Origin: Tyto alba
Lineage: Eukaryota > Chordata > Aves > Strigiformes > Tytonidae
DNA: 64,000 nt
Direction of reading: 5' to 3'
Assembly (NCBI RefSeq): GCF_018691265.1
Contig: NW_024881321.1
Location: 14,821,387-14,885,386 of the forward strand
Below are positions 1-13,154 of the stretch, piece after piece. Position numbers and translations under genes: made by a program. Numbering within the stretch: the stretch's first letter is position 1; the number at the start of each line of letters is the position of its first letter. The notes under the pieces were generated by a model. The model saw only the letters and a list, made by a program, of their open reading frames with translations, had not been told where the DNA came from and searched no databases.

Positions 1-29
1 TCTACCATTTCTCTTAACATATTTTAGCA

Positions 30-1158
30 TTAATTGTTTTCATGGTTAAGAATCTTCTTCTCATGTTCAGACTTATTTACCGTGAACAACTTTCTTTCAT
101 TTCCTCTTGTTCTGTCAGTGTTCAACCTTGTAAAAAGAGCATCCCCATTTTCTCTATAACTACCTTTGAAATATTGGAAGACTTGATTAGATCCCCCTGA
201 CCCTTCTACTTTAACCTTTTGTAAGCCAAAGAAGCTTAAATCCTTCAACTTTTCCTCAAATGTCAAGTTTTTCAGACCTCTAATCTCCATGGTGATTCCC
301 CTGGTGGACCATCTCAATTTTTCTGATGTGTCTCTTGAACTGTGTGAGACTAAAACTGGACATAATATTCCAGGCATGGCCTAACATGCTGAAGTAGATC
401 CCTTGATTTGCTGGATGTATGTAAGGCTACTATTGCCTTATATGGTGTTTTCAGGGCCCATCAAAGGAGTTGTAAGGCTTGTACAATATACAATATTTCC
501 ATGCATATGCACAGAAAGGAATGTGGGGCTAGAATTGTTTTATATAGTATTTCTGGCACAAAGAGGGATCAGAGATGGGTTGTTATATTTGGTTAACAAG
601 TCCAGATAGTTCTTCTGTGATTCATCAATGAAAAGGACAGTCTAATCAGGGAATTCAGGATTCCCTAAACCCATTGACTAGTCCAAATTTCTTGTCTGGA
701 GAAAAAGCTATGCCCCATCTCCTTCTTGCTTGCCTTATAGCCGTGGTCATGTAAGTCTTTGCATTCTAGGTATTAGGTTTAGCCTAGTATTAGTGAACTA
801 CTGTTGGTTTGACCTGAATAATTGTACTACTGACGTGTATTTGTTACTGTATGATTATTTAGAAATAATTTCTTTTTTCTTTGAAGCTGTTGGTCTGTGT
901 CTGTTGACATATCCAAAGCCTATAACTTGTTGGGGCAGCCTTAAGTCCTTACACTATACACAGCTGATGCCACTGAGGACACACAAGGATGCACTGTTGA
1001 CTCATGTTCTACTTGCTTTCCCCCAGGATCTCAAGGTCATTTTTGGAAATGCTACACCCTAGCCCACTAGATGCTAGCCCATATTGCTTTTTAGGGTTAT
1101 TCTGTCCTAGATGCAGGACATTACATTTATATTTTTCAGAATTCATGCTGTTCTAGTT
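30..1158 (-). mobile_element. Old CR1 LINE fragment, 3' part, left of the LTR insertion
   Basis: Read on the minus strand, 30-380 translates with degraded CR1 reverse-transcriptase C-terminal wording (LKNLTFEEKLKDLSFFGLQK, then FQYFKGSYRENGDALFTR and DRTRGNE). The stretch 340-430 resembles the usual 'chemically ordinary' CR1 block around the VRPHLEYC motif, and about 960-1158 matches CR1 text around the GCAGGACATT segment. The part 440-900 is less clear and may include another insertion. The element continues at 1952. It is heavily mutated, so this is an old subfamily copy with no coding capacity. The 3' end is off the left edge or lost. Confidence 0.7.
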
Positions 1159-1946
1159 TGTCGTGGTTTGGGCCTGGTTGGCAGCCAACCACCACGCAGC
1201 AGCTCTCTCTCCCTTCTCTTCCGGCAATAAGAAGGGACAGAGAGCTAAGCTTGGGGTTCAAGATAGGACTGGGATGGGGAAAAAATCCCCCTTTATGGTC
1301 ACAAGCAAAAGGCAGACTTGTTAGGGGAAGAAAAAAAAAAGAACATACATTTTATTACAGACACTAACAACACATAGCAGAGTAGGACAGTGAGAAACAT
1401 TGTCACATCTTGAGAACACCTTCCCCCCACCCTTCCCTTCTTCCCGGGCTCAGCTCTGCTCCCGATATTTCTACCTCCTCCCCCAGCAGCGCAGTTCTAC
1501 AATCCTTCCAACACTGAATTACAGCAGCAGGACTACCTTTTCCTACAAGACCCTGGCCTTCTTTGGGCACAGCACCTTGATCAACCGTGTGGAAGCCACA
1601 GGCCATAAATCAATGTCTGCTCCACTGTAGATCTTCATGGGTCACCACAGGATACAGGGGGGGTCTCTGCTCCGGCACACCTCCCCCCTCCTTTCTTCCT
1701 CCGTTCCTCCACTGACCTTGGTGTTCAAGCAGCTGCCACAATTCCTCCTCACAAGTCCGACTGCTCATCACCACGTCCCTTCTTAAATACATTATCTCAG
1801 AGACGCAACTGATTGGCTCAGTTTCCCAAACAGAAGTGGAGCTGACTCCGAGCTGGGGGAGCTTCAAGAAACTTCTCACAGGGGGCCGCCCCTATAGCCC
1901 CCTCCCCACCACCAAAAAAACTTCACTACTCACTCAACCCAGGACA
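1159..1946 (-). mobile_element. Solo ERV LTR, family A copy 1 (788 bp, internally deleted)
   Basis: Starts TGTCGTGGTTTGGG and ends AACCCAGGACA, giving near-inverted termini (TGTCsTGG...CCAsGACA). It is flanked by 5-bp direct repeats with one mismatch (TAGTT 1154-1158, TACTT 1947-1951). LTR signals read on the minus strand: CCAAT at 1816-1812, TATTTAAG at 1789-1782 and AATAAA at 1356-1351. By eye the first 170 bases differ from copy 2 at about one in ten positions. It lacks about 280 bp present in copies 2 and 3, around 1490. No retroviral coding region is attached. It sits inside an older CR1. Confidence 0.85.
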
Positions 1947-1951
1947 TACTT

Positions 1952-2520
1952 GATTCAATCTTCCAGTCTGTTGAGGTGTCTCTGTATGGTGGCTCTTCTG
2001 GTGTATCTTCTTTTCTTTTCAGTTTAGTGTTACCTACAGACTTGGTGAGGATTCATTCAATCTTGTTTCCCAGATAATTTAAAAAAAAATGGAGATTCGG
2101 TATCAAACCCTAAGGAACTCCACATTTAACCAACTGTCAGTTCAACTCTGAACCATTTACCACCTGCTTTTAAGCTAGATTTAAGGTTGTTAGTTCATCC
2201 AGCTCTCCACTCATATTACGGTACATTTCTCCAGTCCTATTTTACCAGCCTGTCAACAAGGATTACATGGGACACTCTGTCAAATAAACAATTATTCACT
2301 CAGAATTTATTCTCTTATTCTTCTAGAAGGTATTTCATCAGTTGCTTTATCATTCCTTATTCAGATGGATACTGGGGGACTGACTTTACACATAAAAACT
2401 GAGGCATAGAAGACACTGGATACCTCAGCTTTTTCTGTGTTGTTTGCAACTATCTTGACAACCCTGTTCAGCAGTGAACCTACATCTTCCAAGTACTTCA
2501 ATTTAATTTCTGAGCATGAA
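1952..2520 (-). mobile_element. Old CR1 LINE fragment, 5'-ward part, right of the LTR insertion
   Basis: Continues the CR1 that is broken at 1158. On the plus strand the order of CR1 landmarks is kept across the LTR: the segment equivalent to 'TTTGGTGTCATCTGCAAAC' appears as TTTAGTGTTACCTACAGAC near 2023-2041, then a GGAACTCCAC block near 2113, then GGGACACTCTGTCAAA near 2269-2284, then a GATACCTCAGC block near 2420. It is very diverged, and the right end near 2520 is approximate. Confidence 0.65.
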
Positions 2521-4059
2521 AAGTAGCAAATAAAAATTCAGTAATAAATGAAACATACAGATTGTTGGCATTCTGGTTTAGATGTTCATGTGTGGGTTTT
2601 TTCCCTACATGTGCAAAATAAAGTTTATCAATTTTCTACCTTCAAAGCACCAACTGTTTGTAATTCCACAGTTTAAAAATCATAAATTTCATTTTATTTT
2701 CAGCAGTAGTCATGTAATGTGGTCACAGAACAGTAAATAAAGACATGACAAATCAAAAAGTTGTATTTCTAGGTCAGAGCATTTTTTATCTAATGCAATA
2801 TATCTATTGTTTCACTAGAACCTTCTACATTAAAAGTCACATAACTCCATTAGCCTATGTTTCGTAAAACAAACAAGCAAACAAAGCAGAACAACAATAA
2901 TAACAACAAAAACCTTAAAGAACAAAACCCCCTTAAATTGTTCTGAATATTGAACAGAATTTAAAAGTAACATGCCTGATTTAAGACAGTCAAAAGACAT
3001 AACACCTTTAGTAGCCAAAGACATTTTTCCTTTTAATTCTTATGAATTTAAATCAGGAATGTCAACTTTCTAAACTAACAATATAATTGCAAGTTAACAT
3101 ATTAAACTATAAAAACTGTCTCTATTATTATGGAAATAGGCTATAGAATCTGGCAAAAAGGAAAGGTTTGTGAGTTTGTTGAATCGTTATGAATGAGATT
3201 TCAGGAAATATTTTTATCATTTAAGTTACCTCGGGGTCTGAGCAGTAAATGGTTTCAGGGCTAAATAATGGATTAGGTCATATTCAGTTTTTTCAAGCTT
3301 CATAAGATCAAACTAGCTTTTAAAACGTGTTTCTTATTGTTATAAAGGTGGACAAAAAATCATAACAAGTTAAGCTATTAAAACTTAACTATTTCTTCCA
3401 TGTTACTTAGTTGAAAAAAGGTTTTCATGAACTCTTATGTTTTTAGTAACTAATATCCTGAAAGATAAAACATCATCAGAAGTCAAATCCAATGAAGATG
3501 TAAATACTCCAATAAAAATGTAGATTTTTCCAATTTCAAAGCCCATCTTCCTCTCAGATTGTTTTATCATATTTTTTCCATGAAATATTCGCTAGAATTT
3601 TTTGTTTTCTTAGCCATAGTGGTCTTGATATCACACAATTTTTGAGACATCCAGCCACCTTATACATCTTGTTCATTCACAGAGCAGTCAGTGATGATAT
3701 ATGTCATCTGTCATACCTTAATGGGGAAATACTAATAGTCTTTAAAATATATGGGAACCAAATAAGGTTTCTATGCTTCATCACTGGTGGATGTGGCACT
3801 AATTTTATCAGTGCACAACACAGCGTAAAAGCAATAAAAATTGGAAAAAACAAGTCAGAGCTTTGGAGGAATGAGGGTAGAAAAGAGAAACTCAGCAGTG
3901 AGAAACGGAAAACCAAAAAGAAAATTTATTTCAGAGTAAAATATTACCCAACAACAAACAAACACAGAAGACATTGAAGAATATGCAAAATTAAATTATA
4001 ACTGCAAGAATTCACTTTGGGTTTTATTATTTTGAACTGCTGCAAGCTGAGAGGATTTA
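2521..4059. other. AT-rich intergenic sequence, no gene seen
   Basis: No conserved domain, splice-bounded exon or RNA gene recognised. It includes an A/C-rich simple stretch (about 2868-2922, AAACAAAC/AACAAT units). Longest open frames are about 110 codons, with compositions dictated by AT-rich DNA. Confidence 0.6.
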
Positions 4060-4740
4060 TAGAATAGAATAGAATATATTATTTCAATTAGAAGGGACCT
4101 ACAATGATCATCTAGTCCAATTGCCTGACCATTTCAAGGATGACCAAAAGTTAAAGCATGTTATCAAGGGCATTGTCCAATTTCCTCTTAAACACTGACA
4201 GAGTTGGAATATCAACCACCTCTCTAGGAAGCCTGTTCCAGTAATTGACCACCCTCCCAGTAAAGAAATGTTTCCTAATGTCCAGTCTAAACCTCCTCTG
4301 GCATAACTTCGAACCATTCTCACACATCCTATCACTGGATACAGGGGAGAAGATCTTAGCACCTCCCTCTCCACTTCCCCTTCTCAGGAACCCGTAGAGA
4401 GCAATGATGTCCCCTCTCAGCCTTCTTTTCTTTAAACTAGAAAAGCCCAAATTCCTTAGCCACTCCTCATAGGACATGCCTTCCAGACTGTTCACCAGAT
4501 TTGTTGCCCTCCTCTGGATGCATTCAAGTACCTCAACATCTTTCTTACATTGTGGGCCCCAGAACTGCACACAGTGCTCAAGGTGAGACCACACCAGTGC
4601 TGAAAACAGAGATAATCACCTCTTTGGACCAGCTGGTTATGCCGTGTTTGATGCATCCCAGGATGTGGTTTGCCCTCTTGGCTGCCAGGGCACACTGCTG
4701 AGTTGTATTGAGCCTGCTGTCAACCAACACACTCATTTAT
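4060..4740 (-). mobile_element. CR1 LINE, 5'-truncated, with reverse-transcriptase C-terminal region
   Basis: The minus-strand 3' end carries the ATTCT-type microsatellite (about 4060-4077). One open frame (4594-4151) keeps CR1 ORF2 C-terminal wording: [20 protein letters not shown], then [57 protein letters not shown] and [20 protein letters not shown]. It is less decayed than the CR1 at 30-2520. The 5' limit near 4735 is approximate. It is a dead fragment; the catalytic part of the reverse transcriptase is absent. Confidence 0.9.
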
Positions 4741-5487
4741 TATTGAACAGCATCTGTTCCATGATCAGGTACTCATTAAACACAGTCTCATGAACTAACA
4801 GCCAGGAAATGCTATAATGTATATTTTTTTAAAAGTATATATACCACTAGATGGACATACATGACTTTAGTCATAAGTCTCCAAATGGTCTAACCTGCTG
4901 TTTTATATATTTTAAAAGATTCTTTTTTTTTTCCAAAGACAAACAGAAAATAATTAGACTTTCACCAGAAATCTGTTCTTCCCAAATGGCATGCGAGAAA
5001 CAGAAATCTTGTCAATTAAATCTTTACTTGGATTTTATTTTCTCTCATAGGTGTTTTCGGAAAGGGGACTCAAAACTTATGCTATGAAAAACGTTGCAAG
5101 TACTTTATTTGAACTAACAGGACACTAGCTTTTAGTAGTAGTTTACTTTTATTGTTCAGTTAAATATCCACCAGATGTCAGTACATACTTGAAGAATCAT
5201 CTAAGTTGTGTCACAGAGATGTTTCCAATGCAAATCTGAACCTTTTGATACATAATACAGAAGTAAAAATTTGAATGACATTGATGGTGCTGCCAAAAAG
5301 TGCAAAATAGTGCAAAGAAAATCCTTGTATTTTTTAAATGAGAGAAAAAAAAAATAGAGTTTTGATTCTTTATTGTTCTATATCTAGCATTTGTTTTTCT
5401 ACTAGATGGTTAAAACTTCTCTTAGTTTTTTATTTGTGAAAGTAAAAAAAAAACGGAGCAGAGAATTGCACTGTACACACTGTGGCC
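4741..5487. other. AT-rich intergenic sequence, no gene seen
   Basis: No recognisable gene or repeat family. It contains short A or T runs only. Confidence 0.55.
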
Positions 5488-5937
5488 ATTCAAATTCTTA
5501 AATATGAGAGATGAGGAAAAAAGGAGAGATCTAGACTTCTTCAGTCTTAATAAAAGAAGGCTAAGGAATAGTTTTATTGCCCACTTCAAATATTTAGTAA
5601 TTTGTTATAATGTAGAAGGAGACAAACTGTTCTCAGACAGACACAGCTATAGGATGTAGGTTAATGGATACCAGTTGCAATATGGAAAATTCTGATTTGA
5701 TATCAGGAAAAAAACCCACTATGACATACAAATGAAGGTAATCAGACACCGGAATCAGTCATCCAAAATCTTGTGGAATCTGTCTTCACAGATATACAAA
5801 AATTAACTGAACAACATCATGAGCAACCTCATCAAACTTAGAAATTAGATCCAGCTTCAAAGCTGATCTATCAGTGTTTGTAGCAGATGACCTCCAAGGG
5901 CCATCTCCAACCTAAATTATTCTGTGGTTTTATTTCG
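5488..5937 (+). mobile_element. CR1 LINE 3' end, old
   Basis: Plus-strand order of CR1 tail landmarks: a diverged GGAGAGATCTAGACTTCTTC block, AAGAAGGCTAAGGAATAG, TGATATCAGGAAAAA (LDIRKNF region), a TCTGTCTTCACAG block, GACCTCCAAGGGCCATCTCC, and the terminal CCAACCTAAATTATTCTGTG. It is strongly mutated, with no open frame of CR1 length. Confidence 0.75.
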
Positions 5938-8900
5938 GTAACGTTTCAGAAGCAGGATACATTAAGGCATGTAAAATGTCACTAGGCTCCAATCTGCTGG
6001 CAGATTTTTATTTTTTTAAGACAGGTTATAAAAATAAGCAAATAAGCCTCCTGCCTATCTCAGTCAGGTATTTACTCTCAGGCACTTGGCAGCTGCATTG
6101 AGATGCCTCAGTGATTTTCTGTATTTCTTTGTATGACGTATCTCTACATAGAAGAGTCAGGAAAAATCAGTGAACTCTTCTCAGTGAGAGTTTAGTTTTT
6201 GAAATGTCATTATTTAATTTTGTTTCATTATAAAACTGACAACTTTGTTTTATTTACTGACACAGTATTAAATAAGCAGCATTAATCCAGTGATTTTTAA
6301 CTACAACTTCAGTTAGAAAGTAGTTTCAGGATCTAATTTGCCTTGTTTGAAGTGTTTAAGAGTATACACTGAACCATCACCAAAAAAAGAAAAAAAAAAG
6401 TCTAAAATTACTATCTACCTTAAATAAACAGATATTTTCACTGTCTGTAAATAGAAAAATTTTAAAAATATAATCACTTTTTAATGAAAATGAATCTATG
6501 GATACCTAACAGTGATCAAATATATTTTGCTCTCAAAATTATGAATGTATTAAAGAATAATTTCCTTCCTATTTTTTTTTTTTTGCCAAGTTATTCTTAA
6601 AAAATCTTCAGATAAAATTAAAAATTCTGAACACGTAATTAATTTCCCACCATTTCCCAAATTTTGGTAATGATAGGTCCCGTCATCCTCAGTATTTCTT
6701 ACAGCACATCGTGTACAAACTAATATGAATTATTTATTATTGATTTGAAAACATTGGTGTGTGGCCCAGAAAAATTGGCAACAATATTCTTATTGGTTTT
6801 GGTTTGTTTTTAGTTTATTTCCTGAATGATTATTTCATGTTATTTTTAAAAGAATACTGTTATTTTGCCCATAAGATTTATCAGTGCCTTATATGACCTA
6901 AAACCAGATGAAGGCTATCAGATACACAGCCCTTAACTTCAACGTAAAAGAAAATTTCATTATTTTCTTTTCAAAAGAAATGGAAATTACATTTTGTATA
7001 TTATTTCTAAAATAATAATGTAATTTCTTTGATTCATAGAACGGACATACAGTTTTCTGATGGTGATCCCTGGAGGCACAAAACAATCTCCACAGAGGCC
7101 TTGAACAGTTGCAATATTTCCCACTACTGATTTTCTCCACAGAGGCTGAAAGCTGCTCAGTGTAGCAGTCAAAATGTTTAATACTGTCTGAGAACAGTGT
7201 GTTGTACCCCAGGGATGTATTGATTCAGAGCCTAACAGCTTTTGTTTGCAAGCCTTAGGCAAAAATTAGAGGTATTAGGTTACTGTCCTGAGAAAACCAG
7301 AGCCTATTTCCCCACAGGCATTGGTCCCCACTGGTGCAGTATGAGATGACAACCATTTTATCTCATTTATCATGTTGCTCTACTTCTCGGGATTCCACCT
7401 AGAGCAAGTCTGCTGATTTTTCAGCAGTCAGAAGAAGCAGGCTTGGGTGTTTATGTTTTCTGTTTTGGGTGGAAAGCTTGTTTGGGTTTTTTTGTTTGTT
7501 TGGTTGGTTGGTTAGCTGGCTGCAGGTTTTTGGTTCATTTTTGTTTTTTTCTTTCTCTAACCACATCAAAGTTCTTATTTTTTTCAACATCAGGATAACT
7601 GAAAACCCATATGACTCATGTTCCAGCCATTTCACTGCCTCAGCTTATTTGCGTAAACAATTCATAGCCTACTTCCTTGGTTTACCCTGGTGTGACGGAT
7701 GCACTTCATATGCAACACCTAAAGATATAACAGTTTTTTGTTTGAAATGACTGTACAAAATCTGTCTATATTTTACTTCAGTCTAGTTTGCCTTTACAGT
7801 TCCCAAGAACATTATACCACATAACAAGGATTTTATTTCCTTTTTATTATTTTAAGAATATCATCATATCTACAGTATATATATTTTCTGCCAAAAAACT
7901 TCTCCATTGAAAAATTTTACAACATTTGCAAAGATAAACATATAAACTGTGAAGTACAGTTTAAGATCTGGGAATATTTCCTGGTTTTCAAGGATAACTT
8001 GTACCATATGGGTACAGTCTATGTGTGTTTACCTGTAATTAAAAATAAATACATGTATTTCCCAGCACTCTTATGAAATGAATTAGACTCAATAAAATAC
8101 ACAGCCTAATCAAAACATTAAAATTTTATTAATTCATTATGAGAGGTAGTAAAGGTAAGTCAAAAATAATTGAGCCTACTCTGCTGTTATATTGAATTTT
8201 AACTGGAAGGCTTCCAGGGTAAGATAATGCTATCTTTTTTTTTTTTTTTTTATAACATAAGTAAAATAAAATGTGTCTGCATGCTGAAGTAAGACTATAA
8301 GGCATTTTTTATTGACATGAGATTTAATGTCACAGTGTAAAAATGAAACATATCAATGCTTTCTGACTGCTGAAACTAGTGACTTAGATGACACAATATT
8401 TTGATGAAAGAAAACAAAAGGCAAGTTAGGGAAGCAGGAAGACAGATGTTTCAGGTTTTTGCTTAGAATACTGATTAGAATGCAGGAGTCTTAGTGACCA
8501 TTGGGTTTACATAAAATTGAAAGGAGACATTTACACAAATATATGCAAATACAAGAGTACAGCACAGATCAAGACAGTGATATATATATTCTCATGAAAT
8601 TTACAAGGGCTTTCTCCGGAGTTGCAACAGTCTCCATGTTTCATTTCTGAAGCTAACAGGATGACTTTCCACTTGGAGAAAAAAAGATTAGCAAAATCAG
8701 TTCATATGTGCTAGATGCACCAGAAAGCTGGTGGAAGTCAACAGATGATATTATTCATTGACTCCTCTTTACCAGATCTAGTACTTTGATCTCCACAGTT
8801 TCACTTAAGAAGTTTCTTCTGTTCTGAAAGGTTCCACTTGTCTTGAAGAGAATATCTTGTAATAAAAACTCTGAAGTTTATCATCAGTATTATATCGCTA

Positions 8901-10893
8901 GAAATGTGATTCTACTAAACATATCAAGATTGACTATTGATTCCACATACCAGGTTTTTTTGTTAAAGTGTTATTACAGTAGCAATGACAGCAAATGACA
9001 CCTGTGTATGTTATAATGTCTACAGGGTGATGACAGTAGTAATGCTGGATATTCAGGACTTCAGAAATATTTAGTTATAAAAATATTTAGTTTAGTTACA
9101 AAAAAAATTGATATAAACACAAATTCTAGGTAACTGCTTAAATAGCTCTGTATTACAAAATATATTTTAATATTTTTAATGTGAAGAAAAGATTCAGAAA
9201 TTCAGTCAATGTTTCCAAACAGCTATTCATAGTAATTAAAAATGTTTTTGTAATGATCATGCTCGGATCTTTTGTTCTTTTTACTAGAAATTTCAGCCAC
9301 ATTTTTCTAAAAGCTCTTTTATTCCTTCTAGTCAATGGTCTGTGGTATAGAAACATTTGTTTTAATTTTTGGCTGATATCTCTCTGAGCTTTAAAGACAC
9401 GTGTTTTCAATACAGCACTGAAATAGAAGATTTTACACACACAGGACCTTGAAATTCATGAAATAAGAAATGCAAATTTTCCAAAATCTATGTTCCAGAA
9501 TGGATCAAAGTTTCATCTCATGTAATTCCTTTTTTTCTCAACTAAGAATCTGACCCAGAATCAGTGAATGTAATTTTTTAATACTTTCAGTTCCTTGACT
9601 GTGGAGTAATCCTCTATCAAAAAGGATTTTTCTACAAGTCTTTTTCAGTCCACACCACTGTCTTAACAATATTGAAGGGGTGAGTTGATATCAGTCACTA
9701 GTAAACGATGTGTTCTTTGACTATACAGGTTTAAACAAGACACTACACTGAGGCTCATAAAGGGAAAATATTCAATATATTTATGATGTTTATTCTGAAT
9801 GTCCAAAATATATAAAAAATTCCTCTTTTTTTTTTTTTTTTTCCTCAAGTAACTGCTGCCTAATGTAAGTATATATTTATGTCAAGATGTGTCAAAACAT
9901 TTATCAAATCAGGTTAGTTCTATCATCTTTATTTTATAGATTGGAAAAAATGGTATATAAAGCAGATTTATTTCCAGTGACAATGGTCATAGTGTAGCTT
10001 GAGGCCAAAAGTGAGTCCTTTACTGAATAACAACAAAACTCCTACACATTTATTAACCTGAATCATTCAAATAAACCTTGTAGGCAACACAAATTATTAG
10101 AGTCCGTCATAATATGCATAGCATAACTATTTCTATACATGGGCAAAACAAGCAGAGATGCTCAAGCCCTGTATGATGTTCCACTTCTATCATTAGTCTT
10201 GTTTTCTACCTAGACTAGGAGATGCTTCCTTGTATAACAGTAATATTCTGCAAAACAATTCCAAAGTTACTTCCATTTGAACTTGTAATTATCTAAAATA
10301 AGAGAATATTTCCTTATTTTAAACAAAGTGAAAGACAGCTTTTCAGTCTTCCCTAGATTTGAAAGCCTTTAATTTCTCATTTCCTACTGTATGTCTTCAC
10401 GTCTAATATTATATTGTGGTGGTTTTTTTCTCCTTTACTTATTTTTCTCTTTCTGTTTTATCCCCAAGCAAACTCACTAGGTCCACATTAGAAATTACAA
10501 GAACATTGAAGGATCTGACAAGTTTAACAGCACAAACACACAGCTAGAGCACCTAACGAATTTACTTTTTTTTTTTTAAAATTAACCCTGTGTGACTAAT
10601 ATCTTTTAAATTTGTGCCTACATATTATGCACTTTTAGTCACTTTTCTCCCTTTGTCTATCAAATCTTTATCAAAAGTGCAACAGAAGATCCTTGAACTA
10701 CCTATCTAAATGAGAGATTATCATTATTATGAGACATGTTAAAATTTCAGGTTAAACATGCCCCCAAGTTTTAAAAATGCCAAGCACAGGGGAACTATTT
10801 GATTGTGGTCAGTCCCGTCTCTTTGTCTGCCATTTGCCTGAATTCTTATTTAAATTATTATGCGCAGTTCCTGACAAAGTATTTTTTCCCAGG

Positions 10894-10917
10894 AAAAAAA
10901 AAAAAAAAAAAAAAAAA
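10894..10917 (+). repeat. A24 homopolymer and A-rich tail
   Basis: Uninterrupted A run, followed by a further A/G-rich stretch to about 10937. No retroposed gene was recognised upstream of it. Confidence 0.9.
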
Positions 10918-13123
10918 GAAAGAAAAAAGAAAAAAAATAATTTAATAAAAATAAGTTCAAATCTTGACATCTTGGGTTCATCTTAATATACAAATACATA
11001 AATATATTACGGAATGATTTAATAAGCTCTATATGAACTATGCATTTACCTTCTGCAGATTAGAAGATCAACCAAAATGTTTTGCATAAGTATAATGCAA
11101 AAGATGCTTTTTTCATTCAGAATTCCCTTTTGCCTGTATTTTTATAGAAGAAATATAACTTGTTCTTGAAAAAACCCCACCAATTGTATTGTGTGACTCA
11201 GAATTAAGACTACCTTCCATGTAATGTAAAAGTACTTGCTGTAGCATAAAAGAAATTAAACTCAGTTCCAAGCAAATTTAAATCTTTTCATATTCTCGAG
11301 GGATTGTGCTGTCTAGAATAAATTATTTTAACCTGGTTTCTTCCTATGTTTTAAATACTTCAAGGCACTAGATAAGGCAAATGTTGGCAGTACACAGTGA
11401 GCACTGCTGCAGGCCAAACCCATGAGTTTCCTGTCACTGCCTGTGACTTTTTCTGTGATTTTTTTTTTTTTTTTTTTAACAAGTTTTGAATAATCAGTTT
11501 TCAATGTTTAATTCGAGTTCAGCCAAAAATTCGGCTTGGGTTTCCCCTAAGCCTATCTGTGAAACAGACAGTTGAAATCTGGGAATCCATTCCTTCAAAA
11601 ACTCTGCAGAATTAATTAGATGAACCTGTGTAATGGGAGGGATTGAAGGTTGGAGTGAGAGGTTATACTTATTACTGGGACAGTATGGGGGAAAAAATTA
11701 TACTGTTTCACAATACATTGTGCTCATTAGAATTCCAGTTGTATAACAGCATAATAACTGGAGCATTGTCTTACAAAACAGTATATCTGGTTCCAGGTCC
11801 TCCAGACAGGCAGACTGTAATAACAATGAAAGTTAAAGTATTCTCAAACATCAGTGTGTCCTCCAAAGCATCCCTGGGTTGTTTCATTTGTTTGCTCTGA
11901 TTTCCTTCAGGCTACACAATATCAGGTATTAATCAAAAACTTGTAATCATTAAACAAAGGGGAAAAAAGTGTGAAGTCACTTTTACTGATGCTAAATTTG
12001 TCAAAATCATGTTTTAAAATTCACTGGTTTCATTTTCTTTTCTAGATCTATGTAAACAGCTACAAGACTGTCCTCATTTACTGTTTCTCACTGAATTAAT
12101 TGTATAGTTATTGTTCTAGTTCACATTTTTTTTCAGGAAAATTGCAGAGTGGAGATAATTAAATGGAAGCATTGGAGTAACATTCATATTATATGGAAAA
12201 AGGAGAAAGAAAATGAAGTGCAGTTACTGGTAATAGAAACAGTATTTATCAATACCAGTTTGGATATAGCTATAAATGATTTAAGCATTTGGGGAAAAAA
12301 AAATAAAATAAAATAAAAGCAAAAAGAAAAGAAAAAAGAAAAAGTATAAAAGACAGGGTAAAAATAACAGTAATTCCAGAAAAATGCAGAAGAGACTTTA
12401 ATTTCACAAGATATATGTACATGCAGACCTCTAAATTCACATGTTGGTCTACTGATTTAATCAGCACATTACACAAATGTACTTGTTCAGGGGGATATGG
12501 GACCACTGTGACCCAGGGAAAATAAGCAAATATATTAATGCAAAAGAATATTCAAAACCCAGAATGATAAAACCAAAATAGAGGTACTTATATGTTTAGC
12601 TAACTCCACCTATCAGTGCTTTGATTTCTTATGAAACTCAGTAAGAACGTCAGCAGTACCAGTCCTCACACTCTTACCTGCTGTCTACTAACACTTTTTC
12701 ATTTCTTATCTTCACTGAAGCATCATAAATGGTTTTCACTTAACAAATTTTCATTTAACAAATCCTCTACTATTTCAGACCTGTAGAAATATTTCTTTGA
12801 TGTTATGTAACAAGCAAAAGCTAATGAGAAATGAAACCATAAAAGAAATAGCAATCATTTTGCTATGAATCACACTAAAAACTTATGAACACAGTTTTTG
12901 TTTATGCAAATGTTATTCTTTTGTTGAGCAATTCTGTTGAGACAGATCTAAAGATACTAACTTCCAATAATTTCATTACCGGACATATATAGACAGTTTT
13001 GAAGATAAGTAATTGAATTTGGAGAGATCACTTCCAGAGGAATTATTTCAGAGTTAAATATATATATGGATTAAACAAGAAACAACACTTTAGCATATGG
13101 AGTGAGAATAGAGTGGAAATTAA

Positions 13124-13154
13124 GATGATGATGATGACGATAATAATAATAATA
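13124..13154 (+). repeat. Trinucleotide microsatellite (GAT/AAT)
   Basis: Short run of GATGATGATGATGACGAT passing into AATAATAATAATAA. Confidence 0.85.

Noticed and set aside
730..1062. 110-codon plus-strand open frame
   Set aside because: It lies at least partly in an old CR1 read in the wrong direction.
1159..1946. The three family A repeats as a segmental duplication
   Set aside because: Each has its own 5-bp flanking repeat and the flanking sequences are unrelated.
4151..4594. 147-codon open frame as a host gene
   Set aside because: It is the C-terminal part of a CR1 LINE ORF2, truncated and without catalytic residues.
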